Shown in pieces: positions 1 through 7,229 of a stretch of DNA of 64,000 bases. The stretch lies in contig CAWGZM010000008.1 of assembly GCA_963827065.1 (NCBI GenBank), forward strand, positions 186,001 through 250,000, read 5' to 3'. A model generated the notes under the pieces. It saw only the letters and a list, made by a program, of their open reading frames with translations, had not been told where the DNA came from and made no database searches. The stretch comes from JACVRW01 sp963827065 (GTDB lineage: Bacteria > Actinomycetota > Thermoleophilia > Solirubrobacterales > Thermoleophilaceae). Within the stretch, counting starts at the first letter, position 1, and every line of letters starts with the position of its first letter. Made by a program: the position numbers and the translations under genes.

Positions 1-186
1 GTCGTGCGCGACGACGTGATCGAGAAGGCCGGGCCGGACTTCGACGCCACGGTCGCCCTCGCCACCAAGGGCCTGACCGACGAGGTCATGCAGGAGCTGA
101 ACGCCCGCGTCGACCTCGACAAGGAGACGCCCGAGGCCGTCGCTGGGCAGTACCTGGAGGAGAGCGGGCTGGTCGGCGGCAGCTGA
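1..186 (+). CDS. C-terminal end of glycine-betaine/choline-type ABC transporter substrate-binding protein (partial)
   Basis: Only the last 61 codons are inside the window; the reading frame is open from base 1 to TGA at 184-186. The tail reads ...KGLTDEVMQELNARVD and ...VAGQYLEESGLV, the pattern of the C-terminal lobe of OpuAC/ProX/OsmF-type binding proteins (elements like LTTEDLxELNxxVD and a final A-x-x-WLxxxGL). In that family the protein sits outside the membrane and delivers compatible solutes to a permease. The nearby TetR gene is BetI-like, which fits a betaine theme. Identity is by short C-terminal similarity only. Confidence 0.62.
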   Translation, partial: VVRDDVIEKAGPDFDATVALATKGLTDEVMQELNARVDLDKETPEAVAGQYLEESGLVGGS

Positions 187-190
187 CCGC

Positions 191-535
191 TCAGCAGCGT
201 TCCGGCAGCGGGCGCGAGCCCGCCCGCTGCCGGGCGCGCTTCGGCTTGATCTTGCGCGCCATCCAGCGGTCCAGGGAGACGAAGTGCTCCTTCCCGGAGG
301 TCACGCCGTAGACGACGAGCGCGGCGATGAACGCCGTATAGGTGTTCACGTGGCCGGTGCTCGCGAAGTCCCACACGCCGAGGGCGACTATCCCGGCCGT
401 GTCGATCACCACGCCGATCACGAACAGGCGCGTGATGCTGTCGATCCCGTAGCGGTAGCGGAGCACGAGGAAGGCCGCCAGCATCAGCCAGAAGCCGGCC
501 TCCAGGGCGATCGCGAGGATCCACTTCAGTTCCAT
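191..535 (-). CDS. Small integral membrane protein, three predicted helices
   Basis: A 114-residue protein starting at ATG 533-535 (MELKWILAI). Hydrophobic segments lie at about residues 4-25, 33-55 and 62-80, followed by a very basic tail with RKIKPKRARQR, which should be cytoplasmic. An in-frame extension upstream to 682 would run through the TetR gene and is Arg/Pro-rich, so the internal ATG is preferred. The gene converges on the binding-protein gene with 4 bases between the stops and diverges from the TetR gene. I do not recognise a family; the function is unknown. Confidence 0.6.
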   Translation of the reverse strand: MELKWILAIALEAGFWLMLAAFLVLRYRYGIDSITRLFVIGVVIDTAGIVALGVWDFASTGHVNTYTAFIAALVVYGVTSGKEHFVSLDRWMARKIKPKRARQRAGSRPLPERC

Positions 536-564
536 GCGGTTATTTATATCATACGTTCGAAATA

Positions 565-580
565 GATTCAAATTAGAATC
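565..580. promoter_or_regulatory. Candidate TetR operator, GATTC-N6-GAATC
   Basis: The 53-base gap between the divergent membrane-protein and TetR genes is unusually AT-rich for this window. It contains a perfect inverted repeat GATTC (565-569) / GAATC (576-580) with a 6-base spacer, ending 8 bases before the TetR ATG, and a TTCGAA palindrome at 556-561. TetR regulators usually bind such palindromes in their own divergent promoter, so autoregulation is likely; this is inference from position and symmetry. Confidence 0.4.
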
Positions 581-588
581 GAGGGTTG

Positions 589-1194
589 ATGCCCAAGATC
601 GTCGACCACGGGGCGCGCCGTGAAGAGCTGGCTGCGGCGGTCTGGCGGCTCGCCTCACGCGAGGGTCTCGACGCGCTGACAATGCGGGCGGTGGCTGCCG
701 AGGCCGGCTGGTCTACCGGTGCCCTCGCCCACTACTTCGCGGACAAGGAGGAGCTCCTCCTGTTCGCGTTCGAGACCGTGGCGGACCGAGTCGGCAGGCG
801 GGTCGTCAGGGCCGCCGAGCACACGCGCGACCCGCTCGAGCTGCTGCGCACGCAGCTCATCGAGGGTCTTCCGATCGACGCCGAGCGGCGCGCCGAGGTG
901 CGCGTCTGGTTCGCCTTCCTGGGCCTTGCGGAGACACGCCCGCGGCTCGCCAAGGCGGGCCGCGACGCCTACCGCCTGTGGCGGGACCGCGTGGCGAAGA
1001 CGCTGTCCGCCGCGCAGCGCCAGGGCCTCGTGGACGACTCGCTCGACGCGCAGAGCGAGGGCGCGGCGCTGATAGCGCTCGTGGACGGGCTTGCGATCCA
1101 GGCTACCTTCGATCAGCGCGCTCTCAGCAGGGAGCGCCAGGTCCGGCTCGTCGACGACCGCCTGGCGCGGCTCGCGGTAGCGTCGGAGTCGTGA
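589..1194 (+). CDS. TetR-family (BetI-like) transcriptional regulator
   Basis: A 201-residue protein. Residues about 8-55 form the TetR helix-turn-helix: ALTMRAVAAEAGWSTGALAHYF followed by DKEELLLFAFE, close in pattern to BetI (IARLAGVSNGIISHYFQDK). The remaining three quarters is the alpha-helical ligand-binding domain, whose ligand cannot be read from sequence. ATG 589 is chosen over the adjacent TTG 586; GAGGG at 581-585 is a close ribosome-binding site. The stop codon overlaps the GTG start of mtnA in GTGA, so the regulator leads a translationally coupled operon with the salvage genes. Confidence 0.85.
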   Translation: MPKIVDHGARREELAAAVWRLASREGLDALTMRAVAAEAGWSTGALAHYFADKEELLLFAFETVADRVGRRVVRAAEHTRDPLELLRTQLIEGLPIDAERRAEVRVWFAFLGLAETRPRLAKAGRDAYRLWRDRVAKTLSAAQRQGLVDDSLDAQSEGAALIALVDGLAIQATFDQRALSRERQVRLVDDRLARLAVASES

Positions 1195-2138
1195 ACGTCG
1201 AACCGCTCCGCTGGGAGGCCGGCGCGCTGCTCGTGCTCGACCAGCGCGCGCTGCCCGGCGAGGAGCGCTCGATCCGCTGTGAGACGGCCGAGCAGGTCGC
1301 GGGCTGCATCCGCACGCTGGCCGTCCGCGGCGCGCCCGCGATCGGGATCGCCGCGGCCTACGCGATGGCGCTCGCCGCCTCCCGCGGCGAGGACCTGGGG
1401 GCGGCCGCCGCCATGCTGCGGGCCACCCGTCCCACCGCGGTCAACCTCGGCTGGGCGCTCGACCGCGCGCTCGAGGCGGGCGACGGCGACCTGCTCGCGC
1501 TCGCCCGGCAGGTCCACGCGGATCAGCTCGACGCGGACCGGCGGCTGGCGCGACTCGGCGCGGAGCGCTTCGAGCCGGGCGACCGCGCGCTCACGCACTG
1601 CAACGCCGGCGCGCTCGCCACCGGCGGCTACGGCACCGCCGGGGGCGTGCTGCGCGCGGCCTGGGAGGCGGGCCGGCTGACCGAGGTCTGGGTCGACGAG
1701 ACGCGCCCGCTCCTGCAGGGCGCGCGGCTCACGGCCTGGGAGCTCCGCCAGGCCGGCATCCCCCACCGCGTCGTGACCGACTCGGCGGCCGGCTCGCTGC
1801 TCGCGGCCGGCGCGGTCGACCGGATCGTTGTCGGCGCCGACCGAATCGCCGCGAACGGCGACGTCGCCAACAAGATCGGGACGTACTCGCTGGCGGTGCT
1901 CGCCGCCCGCCACGGGGTGCCCTTCTACGTCGCCGCGCCGGTCTCCACCATCGACCGGGCCACGCCCACGGGCGCCTCGATTCCGATCGAGGAGCGTGAC
2001 GCCGAGGAGATCGCCCCGGGTGCCTTCAACCCGGCCTTCGACGTGACGCCGGCCGACCTCGTCGGGGCCATCTTCACGGAAGCGGGGGTGCTCGAGCCGC
2101 CCTATGAGGAGGCGATCCGGAATGTCGCTTCGCGCTGA
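1191..2138 (+). CDS. mtnA: S-methyl-5-thioribose-1-phosphate isomerase (MtnA)
   Basis: A 315-residue cytoplasmic enzyme of the eIF2B-related family. It converts the aldose 5-methylthioribose 1-phosphate (and often 5-deoxyribose 1-phosphate) to the ribulose 1-phosphate. Diagnostic segments are RGAPAIG near the N terminus, CNAGALATGGYGTA with the catalytic Cys, VDETRPLLQGARLTAWEL, and GADRIAANGDVANKIGTY with the catalytic Asp. Length matches the family (about 340). The GTG start at 1191 overlaps the TetR stop (GTGA), and the next gene begins inside this one. No mtnB, mtnW/mtnX or mtnC/mtnD genes are near; a class II aldolase follows instead. Confidence 0.93.
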   Translation: MNVEPLRWEAGALLVLDQRALPGEERSIRCETAEQVAGCIRTLAVRGAPAIGIAAAYAMALAASRGEDLGAAAAMLRATRPTAVNLGWALDRALEAGDGDLLALARQVHADQLDADRRLARLGAERFEPGDRALTHCNAGALATGGYGTAGGVLRAAWEAGRLTEVWVDETRPLLQGARLTAWELRQAGIPHRVVTDSAAGSLLAAGAVDRIVVGADRIAANGDVANKIGTYSLAVLAARHGVPFYVAAPVSTIDRATPTGASIPIEERDAEEIAPGAFNPAFDVTPADLVGAIFTEAGVLEPPYEEAIRNVASR

Positions 2139-2688
2139 GATCGTCGCGACCGGCCGCGAGATGCTGCGGCTCGGGCTCGTGACCGGCACCTCCGGGAACG
2201 TGAGCTCGCGCGACGGGGAGCGCATCGAGATCACTCCGAGCGGGCTTCCCTACGACCACATGACCGAGACCGATCTGGTCACCCTGGCGCCCGACGGCCG
2301 CGTCCTGGCCGGGCATCGCGAGCCATCCAGCGAGCGCCGTGTCCATCTCGCCGTCTACGCGGCGCGGCCGGACGCCCGGGCGATCGTCCACACGCACAGC
2401 GTCCACGCCACCGCCTGGAGCCTCCTCGGCGAGCCGCTCCACACCGGCACAGAGGAGCTCGAGCAGCACGCCGGCGGCGCCGTGCGGAGTGCGCCCTTCG
2501 CGCCGAGCGGCTCGGACGAGGTGGCGGAGCGCTGCGTGGCGGCGCTCGACGGCCGCCGGGCGATGCTGCTGGGCGGCCACGGCGTCGTGGCCATCGGGGA
2601 TACGCCGTCGGAGGCGCTCGTGACGTGCCAGTCGGTGGAGCGCCAGGCCCAGATCGCCTGGCTGCTGCGCGGCGGCATGAGTGCGTGA
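2122..2688 (+). CDS. Class II aldolase (FucA/RhaD/AraD family), likely 5-deoxy- or 5-methylthio-ribulose-1-phosphate aldolase
   Basis: A 188-residue member of the zinc-dependent class II aldolase/epimerase family. It has TGTSGNVSSR (phosphate/substrate loop), ITPSGLPYD, an acidic residue in SSERRVHLAVY, the metal pair in VHTHSVHA, and GGHGVVAIG with the third histidine. The start is ATG 2122 with AGGAGG at 2107-2112; the gene overlaps mtnA by 17 bases. MtnA plus a class II aldolase is the core of the known dihydroxyacetone-phosphate shunt, in which the ribulose 1-phosphate is split to DHAP and an aldehyde. That assignment rests on the pairing; MtnB dehydratase and fuculose-phosphate aldolase are close relatives and cannot be excluded. 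Confidence 0.82.
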   Translation: MSLRAEIVATGREMLRLGLVTGTSGNVSSRDGERIEITPSGLPYDHMTETDLVTLAPDGRVLAGHREPSSERRVHLAVYAARPDARAIVHTHSVHATAWSLLGEPLHTGTEELEQHAGGAVRSAPFAPSGSDEVAERCVAALDGRRAMLLGGHGVVAIGDTPSEALVTCQSVERQAQIAWLLRGGMSA

Positions 2689-3242
2689 TCCATTGCACAC
2701 AAGCCGCAGCGCCGGCGCGAAACCCTTCAGGTGTGCTCAAGCGCCTTCCAGACGGAGCCCCGATCCTGATCCGGCCGATCCGCGCGGACGACAAGCGCAT
2801 GCTGGAGAACGGGCTGCGGTACCTCTCGGCAGAGAGTGTGCAGCGGCGCTTCCTCACTCCCAAGAGCAGCTTCAGCCGGGCGGAGCTGCGATACCTGACT
2901 GAAGTGGACGGCCGCGATCATGTGGCGCTGGTGGTCGAGAATCCGGCTGAGCCGGCTCGCCGCCTGATCGCGGTCGCACGCTTCGTTCGTCTAGCCGACG
3001 ATCCCGACGCAGCCGAGGTTGCGATCGTGGTCGCCGACGACTGGCAGCAGCGCCGGGTGGGCACGACGCTCGCCGAGCTGCTCGCCGCCCGCGCGCGTGA
3101 ACTCGGCATTCGCCGCTTCACCGCCACGATGGGCGCGGACAACGAGCCGGCGCACAAGCTGATGCGCAAGCTCAGCGACCATCTCGAGCGCCATCACGTC
3201 GGCCACGGCGTCGACGAGCTCGTGATGGATCTCGCCGCCTAG
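2685..3242 (+). CDS. GNAT-family N-acetyltransferase
   Basis: A GNAT domain covering most of the protein. It opens with RLPDGAPILIRPIRADD, has an acidic strand EVAIVVADDWQQRRVGTTLAELLAARARE (acetyl-CoA pyrophosphate loop Q/R-x-x-G-x-G/T around QRRVGT) and ends with ATMGADNEPAHKLMRKL. The substrate is unknown. Two starts are plausible: GTG 2685, overlapping the aldolase stop in GTGA as at other junctions here (185 residues), or GTG 2733, just before the conserved domain (169 residues). The coupled start is given. It may belong to the mtnA operon only by position. Confidence 0.8.
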   Translation: MIHCTQAAAPARNPSGVLKRLPDGAPILIRPIRADDKRMLENGLRYLSAESVQRRFLTPKSSFSRAELRYLTEVDGRDHVALVVENPAEPARRLIAVARFVRLADDPDAAEVAIVVADDWQQRRVGTTLAELLAARARELGIRRFTATMGADNEPAHKLMRKLSDHLERHHVGHGVDELVMDLAA

Positions 3243-3308
3243 CGCCGGCCCAGCCTTTGCGCCAGCGTCCGTGAACGCCAGCGGGCTGACGGCTCCCGCT
3301 CGCGTCGT

Positions 3309-3364
3309 GCGCAGGAGCGTTTCGCGAGACGCTCAGTTCTGCAAATCGCGCAGGAGCGAAACGC
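3309..3364. repeat. Palindromes and an 11-bp direct repeat upstream of the tup regulator
   Basis: The 193-base gap between the GNAT gene and the tup regulator contains GCGCAGGAGCG twice (3309-3319 and 3348-3358, 39 bases apart). After the first copy comes a near-perfect 20-base palindrome at 3315-3334 (18 of 20 positions symmetric). GCGTTTCGC (3317-3325) is also the exact inverse of GCGAAACGC (3356-3364). These could form a terminator-like hairpin after the GNAT gene or be protein-binding sites for the operon downstream; no T-run is present. Confidence 0.45.
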
Positions 3365-3408
3365 GCCATGTCGGGCAATGACCCATCGGGTGGCGGGCCG
3401 CTGCGAGG

Positions 3409-3439
3409 CCATCTGTATCTTCTGCGCTGGTACAGATGG
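3409..3439. promoter_or_regulatory. Candidate operator: 9-bp inverted repeat overlapping the regulator start codon
   Basis: CCATCTGTA (3409-3417) and TACAGATGG (3431-3439) are perfect inverse copies with a 13-base spacer, so the half-sites are about two helical turns apart centre to centre. The right arm contains the ATG of the GntR-PBP gene (3436-3438). This geometry suits a dimeric winged-helix repressor acting on a leaderless or short-leader transcript. The regulator next to it is the obvious candidate binder, making autoregulation likely (inference). Confidence 0.55.
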
Positions 3440-4353
3440 GATCAGCTTCGCTCGCGGCACACCTCGCACAGGAGATAGCGGCCGGCCGGTGGGCCGAGGG
3501 CGAGCCCCTGCCAGGCGTGCGGAAGCTCGCGCGAGAGGTCGGGTGCTCGCCGGGGACCGCGGCCCGGGCGTACACGGCGCTCCGTGACTCGGGCGTTCTG
3601 ACGGGGAGTCCGCGGTCCCGCTTCGTGGTCGCTGCGGGCGGAGCGGCGCCCGCGGCGCGATGGCGCGGGGACGCCCAGGCGCTCCGGCTCGGAGGCAGCG
3701 ACGATCCCGCCCTCGACCTCCTCATTCGGGCGACTGGCGATGCTGTCGCGGTGCTCCCAGGCCCCAGGGGCAGCGTCAACGGCATCGTCCAGCTCTCGCG
3801 CGGCGAAGCGGACGCCACGACGCTCCACCTGCTCGACGTGGCCAGCGGTCGCTGGAATGACCCGATAGCTCGAGGCGCTCTCGGCGGCGCGCGCATCGAG
3901 CTCATCCATTTCTGGCGACGGGAGCAGGGCCTGGTGGTCGCGCGCGGGAACCCGCACCGCATCGCCGGAGTCGCGGATCTCCAAGGCCGGCGCATCGCGT
4001 GGCGGCCGCCGGGCACCGGATCGCGCCTGCTGCTGGAGCGGCTGATGCTGACCGAAGGCTGCGTCCCGCACCCGGAGCTGGGTGAGCCGGCGGAATCCCA
4101 CCTCGCGGTCGCGGCCGCAGTTGCGACAGGAGCAGCGGATGCCGGTCTGGCCGTGCGCGCGGTCGCCGAGTCGGCAGGCCTCGATTGGGTGCCGGTGATC
4201 AGTGAGCCGTTCGAGTTGGCGCTCGACCCCGCCGCGAAGGAAGCCGCGGAGCCGCTGCTGGCCACGCTGGCCGACGCGAGCGTGCAGGCCCGACTCAGCG
4301 CGATGCCGGGCTACGACCTCTCAATGAGCGGCGAGCTGAGGCGGGCTGCGTGA
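3436..4353 (+). CDS. GntR-type winged-helix regulator fused to a PBP-like (periplasmic-binding-protein) domain; likely tungstate/molybdate sensor
   Basis: 305 residues. Residues about 3-68 form a GntR-type winged helix (IAAGRWAEGEPLPGVRKLA, GCSPGTAARAYTALRDSGVL). Residues about 80-300 resemble the PBP superfamily domain seen in molybdate-type one-component regulators: RGSVNGIVQLSRGEADATTLHL, FWRREQGLVVARGNP, RRIAWRPPGTGSRLLLERLM, AAVATGAADAGLAV. No signal peptide is present, so the PBP fold works in the cytoplasm as the ligand sensor. The gene overlaps tupA by 4 bases (GTGA), and the start codon lies in a 9-bp inverted repeat. The inferred role is repression or activation of tupABC in response to the oxyanion. 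Confidence 0.8.
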   Translation: MGSASLAAHLAQEIAAGRWAEGEPLPGVRKLAREVGCSPGTAARAYTALRDSGVLTGSPRSRFVVAAGGAAPAARWRGDAQALRLGGSDDPALDLLIRATGDAVAVLPGPRGSVNGIVQLSRGEADATTLHLLDVASGRWNDPIARGALGGARIELIHFWRREQGLVVARGNPHRIAGVADLQGRRIAWRPPGTGSRLLLERLMLTEGCVPHPELGEPAESHLAVAAAVATGAADAGLAVRAVAESAGLDWVPVISEPFELALDPAAKEAAEPLLATLADASVQARLSAMPGYDLSMSGELRRAA

Positions 4354-5180
4354 GACGCACGGCGACAGCTCTGGCGCTCCTGGCGACACTCGCCCTCGCG
4401 GCCTGCGGGGACGACGACTCGGATCAGTCAGAGGCGGGAGCGGACGAGGGACAGATGATTCTCGCCACCACGACAAGCACGCAGGATTCAGGCCTGCTCG
4501 ACGAGTTGGTGCCCCAGTTCCAGGACGAGTCCGGATGCTCCGTGAAGACTGTCGCCGTCGGCTCGGGCGAGGCGCTCGAACTCGGCGAGAAGGGAGACGC
4601 CGACGGTCTGCTCGTGCACTCACCGGAGGCCGAGCGGGAGTATATGGGCGGCGGTCACGGTGCTAGCCGCGAGGCCGTCATGCACAACGACTTCGTCGTG
4701 GTCGGGCCGGAGGACGATCCCGCCGGAATAGAGGGTGCCGGCTCGGCCGCCGAGGCCTTCACGAGCATCTCGAAGGCGGAAGCGCCGTTCGCGTCGCGCG
4801 CCGACGAGTCGGGTACGCACACGAAGGAACTGTCGATCTGGGAGGCGGCGGGGATCGAGCCGAAGGGCTCCTGGTACATCGAGACCGGCCAGGGGATGGG
4901 TGAGACCCTCACGATCGCGAGCCAGAAGCAGGCGTACACGCTCTCTGACCGAGGCACGTTCTTGGCGACGGACAATCTCGACTCCGAGCTGCTGGTCGAA
5001 GGCGGCAAAGACCTGCTCAACCCGTACCACGTCATCGTGGTCGAAGCCGAGGGCGTGAACCGCGAGTGCGCGCAGGAGTTCTCCGACTGGATCACCTCTC
5101 CAGAGACCCAGGACGAGATCGGCAGCTTTGGGATGGCCGAGTACGGAGAGCCGCTCTTCGTCCCCGACGCGAAGGGCTGA
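4350..5180 (+). CDS. tupA: Tungstate ABC transporter substrate-binding lipoprotein TupA
   Basis: 276 residues with a lipoprotein signal: basic MRRTATALALL, hydrophobic core, lipobox LAAC with Cys 19, then an Asp/Ser-rich linker. The mature part begins LATTTSTQDSGLLDELVP, a hallmark of TupA proteins, and continues with VAVGSGEALELGEKGDADG, MHNDFVVVGPEDDPAG, ADESGTHTKELSIW and YIETGQGMGETL. TupA binds tungstate outside the membrane with high affinity. Homologous molybdate (ModA) proteins lack the TTTSTQ-SGLL start, so tungstate is preferred as ligand, though WtpA/ModA-like specificity is not excluded. It overlaps the regulator (GTGA) and tupB (TGATG). Confidence 0.88.
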   Translation: MRRTATALALLATLALAACGDDDSDQSEAGADEGQMILATTTSTQDSGLLDELVPQFQDESGCSVKTVAVGSGEALELGEKGDADGLLVHSPEAEREYMGGGHGASREAVMHNDFVVVGPEDDPAGIEGAGSAAEAFTSISKAEAPFASRADESGTHTKELSIWEAAGIEPKGSWYIETGQGMGETLTIASQKQAYTLSDRGTFLATDNLDSELLVEGGKDLLNPYHVIVVEAEGVNRECAQEFSDWITSPETQDEIGSFGMAEYGEPLFVPDAKG

Positions 5181-5833
5181 TGGACGCCGTCCACGAGGTG
5201 CTCGGGCGCTCGGCGTTCGTTTCGCTGACTGCAACGGCGATCGCGCTTGCGCTCGGAGTCCCCGTCGGAACGTGGCTCGCACTCGGGCGTCGCAGGGGTC
5301 GCGGCGTGCTCGCGACCGCGGTCAACACGGGCATGGCCGTGCCCACCGTTGTGGTGGGGCTGGGGGTGGCGCTCCTGTTGTGGCGAAGCGGTCCGCTCGG
5401 CAACCTCGAGCTGATCTACACCCTGCGGGGGATGATCATCGCTCAGGTCCTGATCGCCGCCCCGCTTATCGCCGGAATCACGATGGCAGGGCTCCAGGCG
5501 CTGCCGGCAGAGCTGCCTGATCAGCTTCGAGCGCTCGGCGCCAGCACGCCCCAGCTCGTCTTCCGGCTTTGGATTGAGGCTCGCGTGCCGATCCTCGCCG
5601 CCGCCATGGCCGGCTTCGGGCATGCGATCTCCGAGGTCGGCTCGGCGCTGATCGTCGGCGGCAACATTCACGGCCAGACGCAGGTCATGACGACGTCGAT
5701 CGTCGAGCAGGTGAGGAAGGGCGACTTCAACGAGGCGCTCCTCTACGCGGGAATCCTGCTGGCGCTGGCCTTCATGATCAACGCGGTGCTCACGTCGGTT
5801 CAGCAGCGCGCCGCCTCGTGGGCGCAGTCGTAA
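5180..5833 (+). CDS. tupB: Tungstate ABC transporter permease TupB
   Basis: 217 residues with about five membrane helices (residues roughly 10-35, 45-68, 80-105, 135-160, 185-205). The binding-protein-dependent transport signature is recognisable around LPDQLRALGASTPQLVFRLW, the EAA loop that contacts the ATPase, and GFGHAISEVGSALIVGGNI is typical of TupB/ModB permeases. The ATG overlaps the tupA stop by one base; the 3' end overlaps tupC by 16 bases. It forms the membrane channel of the TupABC importer. Confidence 0.88.
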   Translation: MDAVHEVLGRSAFVSLTATAIALALGVPVGTWLALGRRRGRGVLATAVNTGMAVPTVVVGLGVALLLWRSGPLGNLELIYTLRGMIIAQVLIAAPLIAGITMAGLQALPAELPDQLRALGASTPQLVFRLWIEARVPILAAAMAGFGHAISEVGSALIVGGNIHGQTQVMTTSIVEQVRKGDFNEALLYAGILLALAFMINAVLTSVQQRAASWAQS

Positions 5834-6864
5834 GGCTGCGCAACGTCCGCCACCTTCGTGGCGGCCACGAGGTGCTCGCGATCGACCAGCTCGAGCTGCG
5901 AGCGGGCGAGCGGCTTGCGGTGCTCGGCCCGAACGGAGCCGGCAAGACGACGCTGCTGCGGCTCCTGGCCGGCCTTGAGGCACCAACGACCGGACGGGTC
6001 GAGATCGACGGCGAGGCGATCGCCGTTGCTGAGGTGGACGTCAAGCGCCGCATCGGCTACGCGACGCAGCGCCCCGGCCTGCTCTCCACCAGCGTTATCC
6101 GCAACGTCGAACTTCCCCTGCGCTGGCGGGGCCTGGACGGGGCGAGCCGGAGGGCCGCCGCCCTGACGGCCCTGGAGCGCCTCAACGTCGCGCAGCTCGG
6201 CGACCGAAAGGCGCCCTCGCTCTCCGGCGGCGAGGCGCAGCGAGTGAGCCTCGCGCGCGCGCTCGCGATCGAGCCGACGCTGCTCTTGCTTGACGAGCCA
6301 GCGGCGGGACTCGACGCCGAGGCTCGCCGAGCGTTTTTCGATGATCTCGAACGCGCTCTGGACGACCGCGCCACCACGGTCGTGCACGTCTCCCATCGCG
6401 CCGAGGAAGCACTCCGCCTCGCCGACCACGTTGCAGTGCTCACCGGGGGAACGGTCCGTCAACTCGGCACGCCGGCGTCGGTCGTGCGGCAGCCCGTGGA
6501 CGGCACCGTCGCACGCCTGGTCGGGTACGAGAATGTCATTCCCGTCCAGATCGACGCGTCCGGGCAGGTCCAGATCAACGGCGTTTCCTGCGGCGTCTCG
6601 GCCAAGACGACTCAGGGAGCCGCGACGCTTGCAGCCTGGGGGACGGCGATCAGGTTGAGCCCGGAAGACCGGACGCCGCTGCGCGGGATTGTCAAGCGCG
6701 TATCTCCGGGCCCGGGACGCTGGGAGGTCGCTCTGGACGCGGGCGAGCCGCTGATCGCGCACCTGCCTCTGGACCAGTCGGTCCCGCGTGTTGGCGTCGA
6801 GGTGGGCGTGCTCATGGACGAGAGCCATGCCGTCGTGATTTCCGGACGTGCGCCGCACGTCTGA
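5818..6864 (+). CDS. tupC: Tungstate/molybdate ABC transporter ATP-binding protein with C-terminal oxyanion-binding (TOBE/MOP) region
   Basis: 348 residues. The ATPase domain shows Walker A GPNGAGKTT, Q-loop ATQRPGLL, signature LSGGEAQRVSLARAL, Walker B LLLLDEPAAGLD and the switch His in VVHVSHRAEEA. After residue about 235 a second domain (NVIPVQIDASGQVQINGVSC ... AIRLSPEDRTPLRGIVKRV) resembles the TOBE/MOP domain of ModC/WtpC, which can bind the oxyanion and damp transport. The GTG start lies in the last codons of tupB. It is the last gene of the operon; the next rightward space holds a gene relic on the other strand. Confidence 0.87.
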   Translation: MGAVVRLRNVRHLRGGHEVLAIDQLELRAGERLAVLGPNGAGKTTLLRLLAGLEAPTTGRVEIDGEAIAVAEVDVKRRIGYATQRPGLLSTSVIRNVELPLRWRGLDGASRRAAALTALERLNVAQLGDRKAPSLSGGEAQRVSLARALAIEPTLLLLDEPAAGLDAEARRAFFDDLERALDDRATTVVHVSHRAEEALRLADHVAVLTGGTVRQLGTPASVVRQPVDGTVARLVGYENVIPVQIDASGQVQINGVSCGVSAKTTQGAATLAAWGTAIRLSPEDRTPLRGIVKRVSPGPGRWEVALDAGEPLIAHLPLDQSVPRVGVEVGVLMDESHAVVISGRAPHV

Positions 6865-6897
6865 GGGACGCTGGTTACCACTTTGATCGCCACCTAG

Positions 6898-7206
6898 GGT
6901 GACCTCGATGAGGGCGCTGCCGATCTCGAGGCGGCTGCCCCGGCGGCAGGTCGTCAGCGGCGAGGCTCAACTCGACGTAGAGCTGATCCCGCGCCGGCGG
7001 CCAGGTCTCGCGCTCGTCCGGGGTCCGTCTCCAAAGTCGGTTGCGCGCCAGCGGTCGCCGACCATTCCCTCGGTCTCGTCGAGCGTCGCCTCGGAGAGGA
7101 CCTCGCGCTCGCCCTCGGCTGGGCGCCGCACGATCAGCGCCAGCTCTCCCTGCCCCACCGGCGAGCCACGCAGTTCGTCGAGGCCGGCCTCGAGCGCCGC
7201 GCGCGG
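6898..7206 (-). pseudogene. Degraded MOSC-domain protein gene
   Basis: On the minus strand one frame reads LEAGLDELRGSP then GELALIVRRPAEGEREVLSEA and EGMVGDRWRATD, the start of actinobacterial MOSC-domain proteins. Around 7015 the similarity moves to another frame (ERETWPPARDQLYVELSLA, then DDLPPG), and around 6935 it moves again (RLEIGSALIEVT). The roughly 20 residues normally between these blocks, the start codon and the C-terminal part with the conserved Cys region are missing. This is therefore a decayed remnant with at least two frame changes, one internal deletion and a lost 3' end. MOSC proteins are linked to molybdenum/tungsten-cofactor sulfur chemistry, a notable neighbour for tupABC. 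Confidence 0.72.
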
Positions 7207-7209
7207 GCG

Positions 7210-7227
7210 CTGCCGCGCGCGCGGCAG
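7210..7227 (-). terminator. GC-rich hairpin after korB
   Basis: CTGCCGCGCGCGCGGCAG is a perfect 18-base palindrome starting 3 bases after the korB stop codon (7230-7232). It can fold to a stem of about 7 pairs. No T-run follows, so it would be a non-canonical or Rho-assisted terminator, as is common in high-GC actinobacteria. Confidence 0.4.
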
Positions 7228-7229
7228 GC

